DNA from: Gemmatimonadota bacterium
GTDB lineage: Bacteria > Gemmatimonadota > Gemmatimonadetes > Gemmatimonadales > GWC2-71-9
Direction: 5' to 3'
NCBI GenBank assembly: GCA_003220905.1
Contig: QHTS01000099.1
Span: forward strand, 1-7,486
DNA: 7,486 nt
Part shown: piece by piece, positions 6,511-7,486 of the stretch
Layout: every line of letters starts with the position of its first letter
Position numbering within the stretch: the stretch's first letter is position 1
Position numbers and translations under genes: made by a program
Notes under the pieces: generated by a model
Told to the model about the DNA's origin: nothing
Database searches by the model: none
The model's input: only the letters and a program-made list of their open reading frames with translations

Positions 6511-6990
6511 GCCTCCGTCGTACCGCATCTCGTTCGTCGGGCGGAAGCCGAGCTTCTCGTAGAGCGGTCGCCCCTCGCCGGACGCGTGCAAGACGACGCT
6601 CTCGATCCCGTTGCCGCGGCACCACCGCAAGAGCTCCCGCATGAGCGCGTCGGCGACTCCCCGGCGTCGCCACGCCCGCTCGGTGTAGACGTTGAGGACC
6701 AACGCTTGCGGCCCGCGAACGAGCCGCTCGCGGACGGCGTCGGGTCGGGGCAAGAGCTCCCGCAGCTGGAGGCCCGCGCCTGCGACGATTTCTCCCGAGC
6801 GATCGTCCAGCTCCGCGACCCAACCGACGTAGCGGCCGTCCGCGATGGCCTGCGTGAAGTACGCCCGCGCGGCGTCGATCAGGGTGTCGGACAGGCCGTC
6901 CGGCAGCTGGCCCATGTCGCGGAACATCTCCGCCCGATGGCGCGCGAGCACGCCCGCGTCGGCGGCGGTGGCTCGACGGATCCGGTACAC
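6505..6990 (-). CDS. GNAT-family N-acetyltransferase
   Basis: A 161-residue single-domain GNAT enzyme, expected to transfer an acetyl group from acetyl-CoA to an amine; the acceptor cannot be told. It begins with the strand YRIRRATAAD typical of the fold. Motif A is LVLNVYTERAWRRRGVADAL (97-116), with the CoA pyrophosphate-binding turn RRRGVA at 108-113. Motif B is LHASGEGRPLYEKLGF (134-149), with the common YEKLGF helix. Length fits a minimal GNAT. The start is a GTG two bases after the stop of the arginine-rich gene, so the pair is probably one transcript; there is no clear Shine-Dalgarno. Its TGA overlaps the kinase stop codon in the sequence TCATAG, a six-base tail-to-tail overlap leaving no room for a terminator between the convergent genes. 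Confidence 0.93.
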   Translation of the reverse strand: MYRIRRATAADAGVLARHRAEMFRDMGQLPDGLSDTLIDAARAYFTQAIADGRYVGWVAELDDRSGEIVAGAGLQLRELLPRPDAVRERLVRGPQALVLNVYTERAWRRRGVADALMRELLRWCRGNGIESVVLHASGEGRPLYEKLGFRPTNEMRYDGGL

Positions 6991-6992
6991 CG

Positions 6993-7286
6993 CTAGTGGC
7001 GTGTCTCGAGGAGCTCCAGCGCCCGCCGCAGCCGGGTCACGGCGGCGTCGAACACCGGCTCGCCGACGACCTGCAGCTGGCCGAGCAACTGCAAGGCGTT
7101 CCGCACGTGCTCGCCGGGCCCCTCGAGGGCGGGATCGCGCGGGGGGCGGCCACGGCGCTCCAGGGTGCTCCGCCGCTCCGCGCCGTGCCGGCGGTCCACC
7201 ACCGAGCGGCGCTCGCGCGACACCCCCGCCACGGCCAGGCGCCGCGGCACGGCACGCCGGTCGACGCCGTGGCGGCGGTCGGCCAT
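6993..7286 (-). CDS. Small arginine-rich protein with [DE]RRxxx hexapeptide repeats
   Basis: A 97-residue protein of unknown function. The N-terminal half contains six copies of a six-residue unit starting Asp/Glu-Arg-Arg: positions 3, 9, 25, 31, 37 and 43 (for example DRRHGV, DRRHGA, ERRSTL). A Pro/Gly-rich hinge (46-58) is followed by an amphipathic helix region (59-95) with no Cys or Trp. Similar (D/E)RRxGxDRR tracts occur at the ends of various bacterial regulatory proteins, but I cannot name a family. The strong positive charge could bind nucleic acid, membrane phosphate or polyphosphate. The start is taken at the ATG at 7286, directly before the first repeat; the frame is open to 7382, but that extension has a different composition and would cover the start of the ABC gene. 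No Shine-Dalgarno is visible. It lies two bases before the GNAT gene. The six-residue period in one frame supports it being coding. Confidence 0.68.
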   Translation of the reverse strand: MADRRHGVDRRAVPRRLAVAGVSRERRSVVDRRHGAERRSTLERRGRPPRDPALEGPGEHVRNALQLLGQLQVVGEPVFDAAVTRLRRALELLETRH

Positions 7287-7311
7287 CAGACGTATGGTCG
7301 TCAAGACGCCC

Positions 7312-7340
7312 GAGAATCTATCCTGCCTGCGTAGATTTTC
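7312..7340. repeat. Inverted repeat in the divergent spacer, possible operator or paired -10 boxes
   Basis: GAGAATCTA (7312-7320) and TAGATTTTC (7332-7340) are inverted copies with one mismatch and an 11-base spacer; arm centres are 20 bases apart, about two helical turns. The spacer between the arginine-rich gene and the ABC gene (7287-7347) is the least GC-rich stretch nearby. Each arm contains TAGATT on one strand, which matches four of six bases of a sigma-70 -10 box. Read outward, the minus-strand copy has a TGGAAA (7342-7337) 16 bases upstream. The element may be a regulator site, two back-to-back -10 boxes, or both. Confidence 0.45.
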
Positions 7341-7347
7341 CACACCC

Positions 7348-7486
7348 ATGTTATCCATCGTCACCGCCGAGCAGGTGAGCAAGACGTTCCAGGTGAAGGT
7401 GCGCGATCCCGGACTGCGCGGCGCCCTGCGGGCGCTCTTCCGGCCGCGCTATCGCGACGTGCACGCGGTGCGCGACGTGACGTTCC
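7348..7486 (+). CDS. ABC transporter ATP-binding protein, N-terminus (partial)
   Basis: 46 codons from ATG 7348 before the window ends. The sequence starts MLSIVTAEQVSKTFQVKV, the first strand of an ABC nucleotide-binding domain, with VSKTF supplying the aromatic A-loop position (Phe14). An insertion rich in Arg/Leu follows (DPGLRGALRALFRPRYRDVH), then AVRDVTF, the strand just before the Walker A loop, which lies outside the window. This N-terminal insertion is common in ATPases of ABC-2 type exporters of the drug or polysaccharide groups, so a permease gene probably follows. No Shine-Dalgarno is visible; TAGATT (7332-7337) ends ten bases before the ATG, so a very short leader is possible. 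Family call is good; substrate unknown. Confidence 0.85.
   Translation, partial: MLSIVTAEQVSKTFQVKVRDPGLRGALRALFRPRYRDVHAVRDVTF

Noticed and set aside
5490..6644. Long plus-strand frame overlapping the end of ppk1 in another phase, with a minus-strand counterpart at 5356-6300
   Set aside because: Both lie across the most conserved PPK1 catalytic region and their products are Arg-rich noise.
6845..7378. Plus-strand open frame opposite the GNAT and arginine-rich genes
   Set aside because: Arg/Ala/Pro-rich product without motifs, opposite a clear GNAT domain.
7287..7382. Upstream extension of the arginine-rich gene to 7382
   Set aside because: It would overlap the first codons of the ABC gene and the inverted repeat; the repeat pattern begins right after the ATG at 7286.

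Overview
The window is a very GC-rich, tightly packed bacterial segment with eight protein genes, two of them cut by the window edges. I see no rRNA, tRNA, CRISPR array, insertion sequence or prophage gene. Base composition, a lanthanide-type PQQ alcohol dehydrogenase with its cytochrome c, poor Shine-Dalgarno sites at several genes and possible near-leaderless starts would suit an uncultivated soil lineage such as Gemmatimonadota, Acidobacteriota or Rokubacteria. This placement is a guess from gene content, not a phylogenetic result.

Layout: (1) A minus-strand operon fills the left third. In transcription order it holds a periplasmic PQQ-dependent alcohol dehydrogenase (482-2224), a small class I cytochrome c (63-500, overlapping the dehydrogenase end and carrying a perfect Shine-Dalgarno) and the first 20 codons of an exported protein (1-60). 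The order recalls xoxF-xoxG-xoxJ. The dehydrogenase has the extra aspartate that marks lanthanide-dependent enzymes. (2) Divergent from it, with only 52 bases between, is a plus-strand pair: a secreted protein of unknown function with CotH-kinase-like motifs (2277-3386) and, 13 bases later, a 1036-residue polyphosphate kinase (3400-6510). (3) A short minus-strand pair follows: an arginine-rich hexapeptide-repeat protein (6993-7286) and a GNAT acetyltransferase (6505-6990), whose stop codon overlaps that of the polyphosphate kinase tail to tail. (4) At the right edge, divergent from that pair, is the start of an ABC transporter ATPase (7348-end). The 61-base divergent spacer holds an inverted repeat.

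The most unusual object is the polyphosphate kinase. Its catalytic core is complete and its key residues sit at a constant offset of about 368 from E. coli PPK. About 365 extra residues precede the core: a divergent CYTH (triphosphate-tunnel) domain, then a region that reads as a degenerate Nudix domain without its catalytic glutamates. All three folds are associated with polyphosphate or phosphoanhydride chemistry, so the protein may be a polyphosphate synthase with built-in polyanion-binding or regulatory modules.
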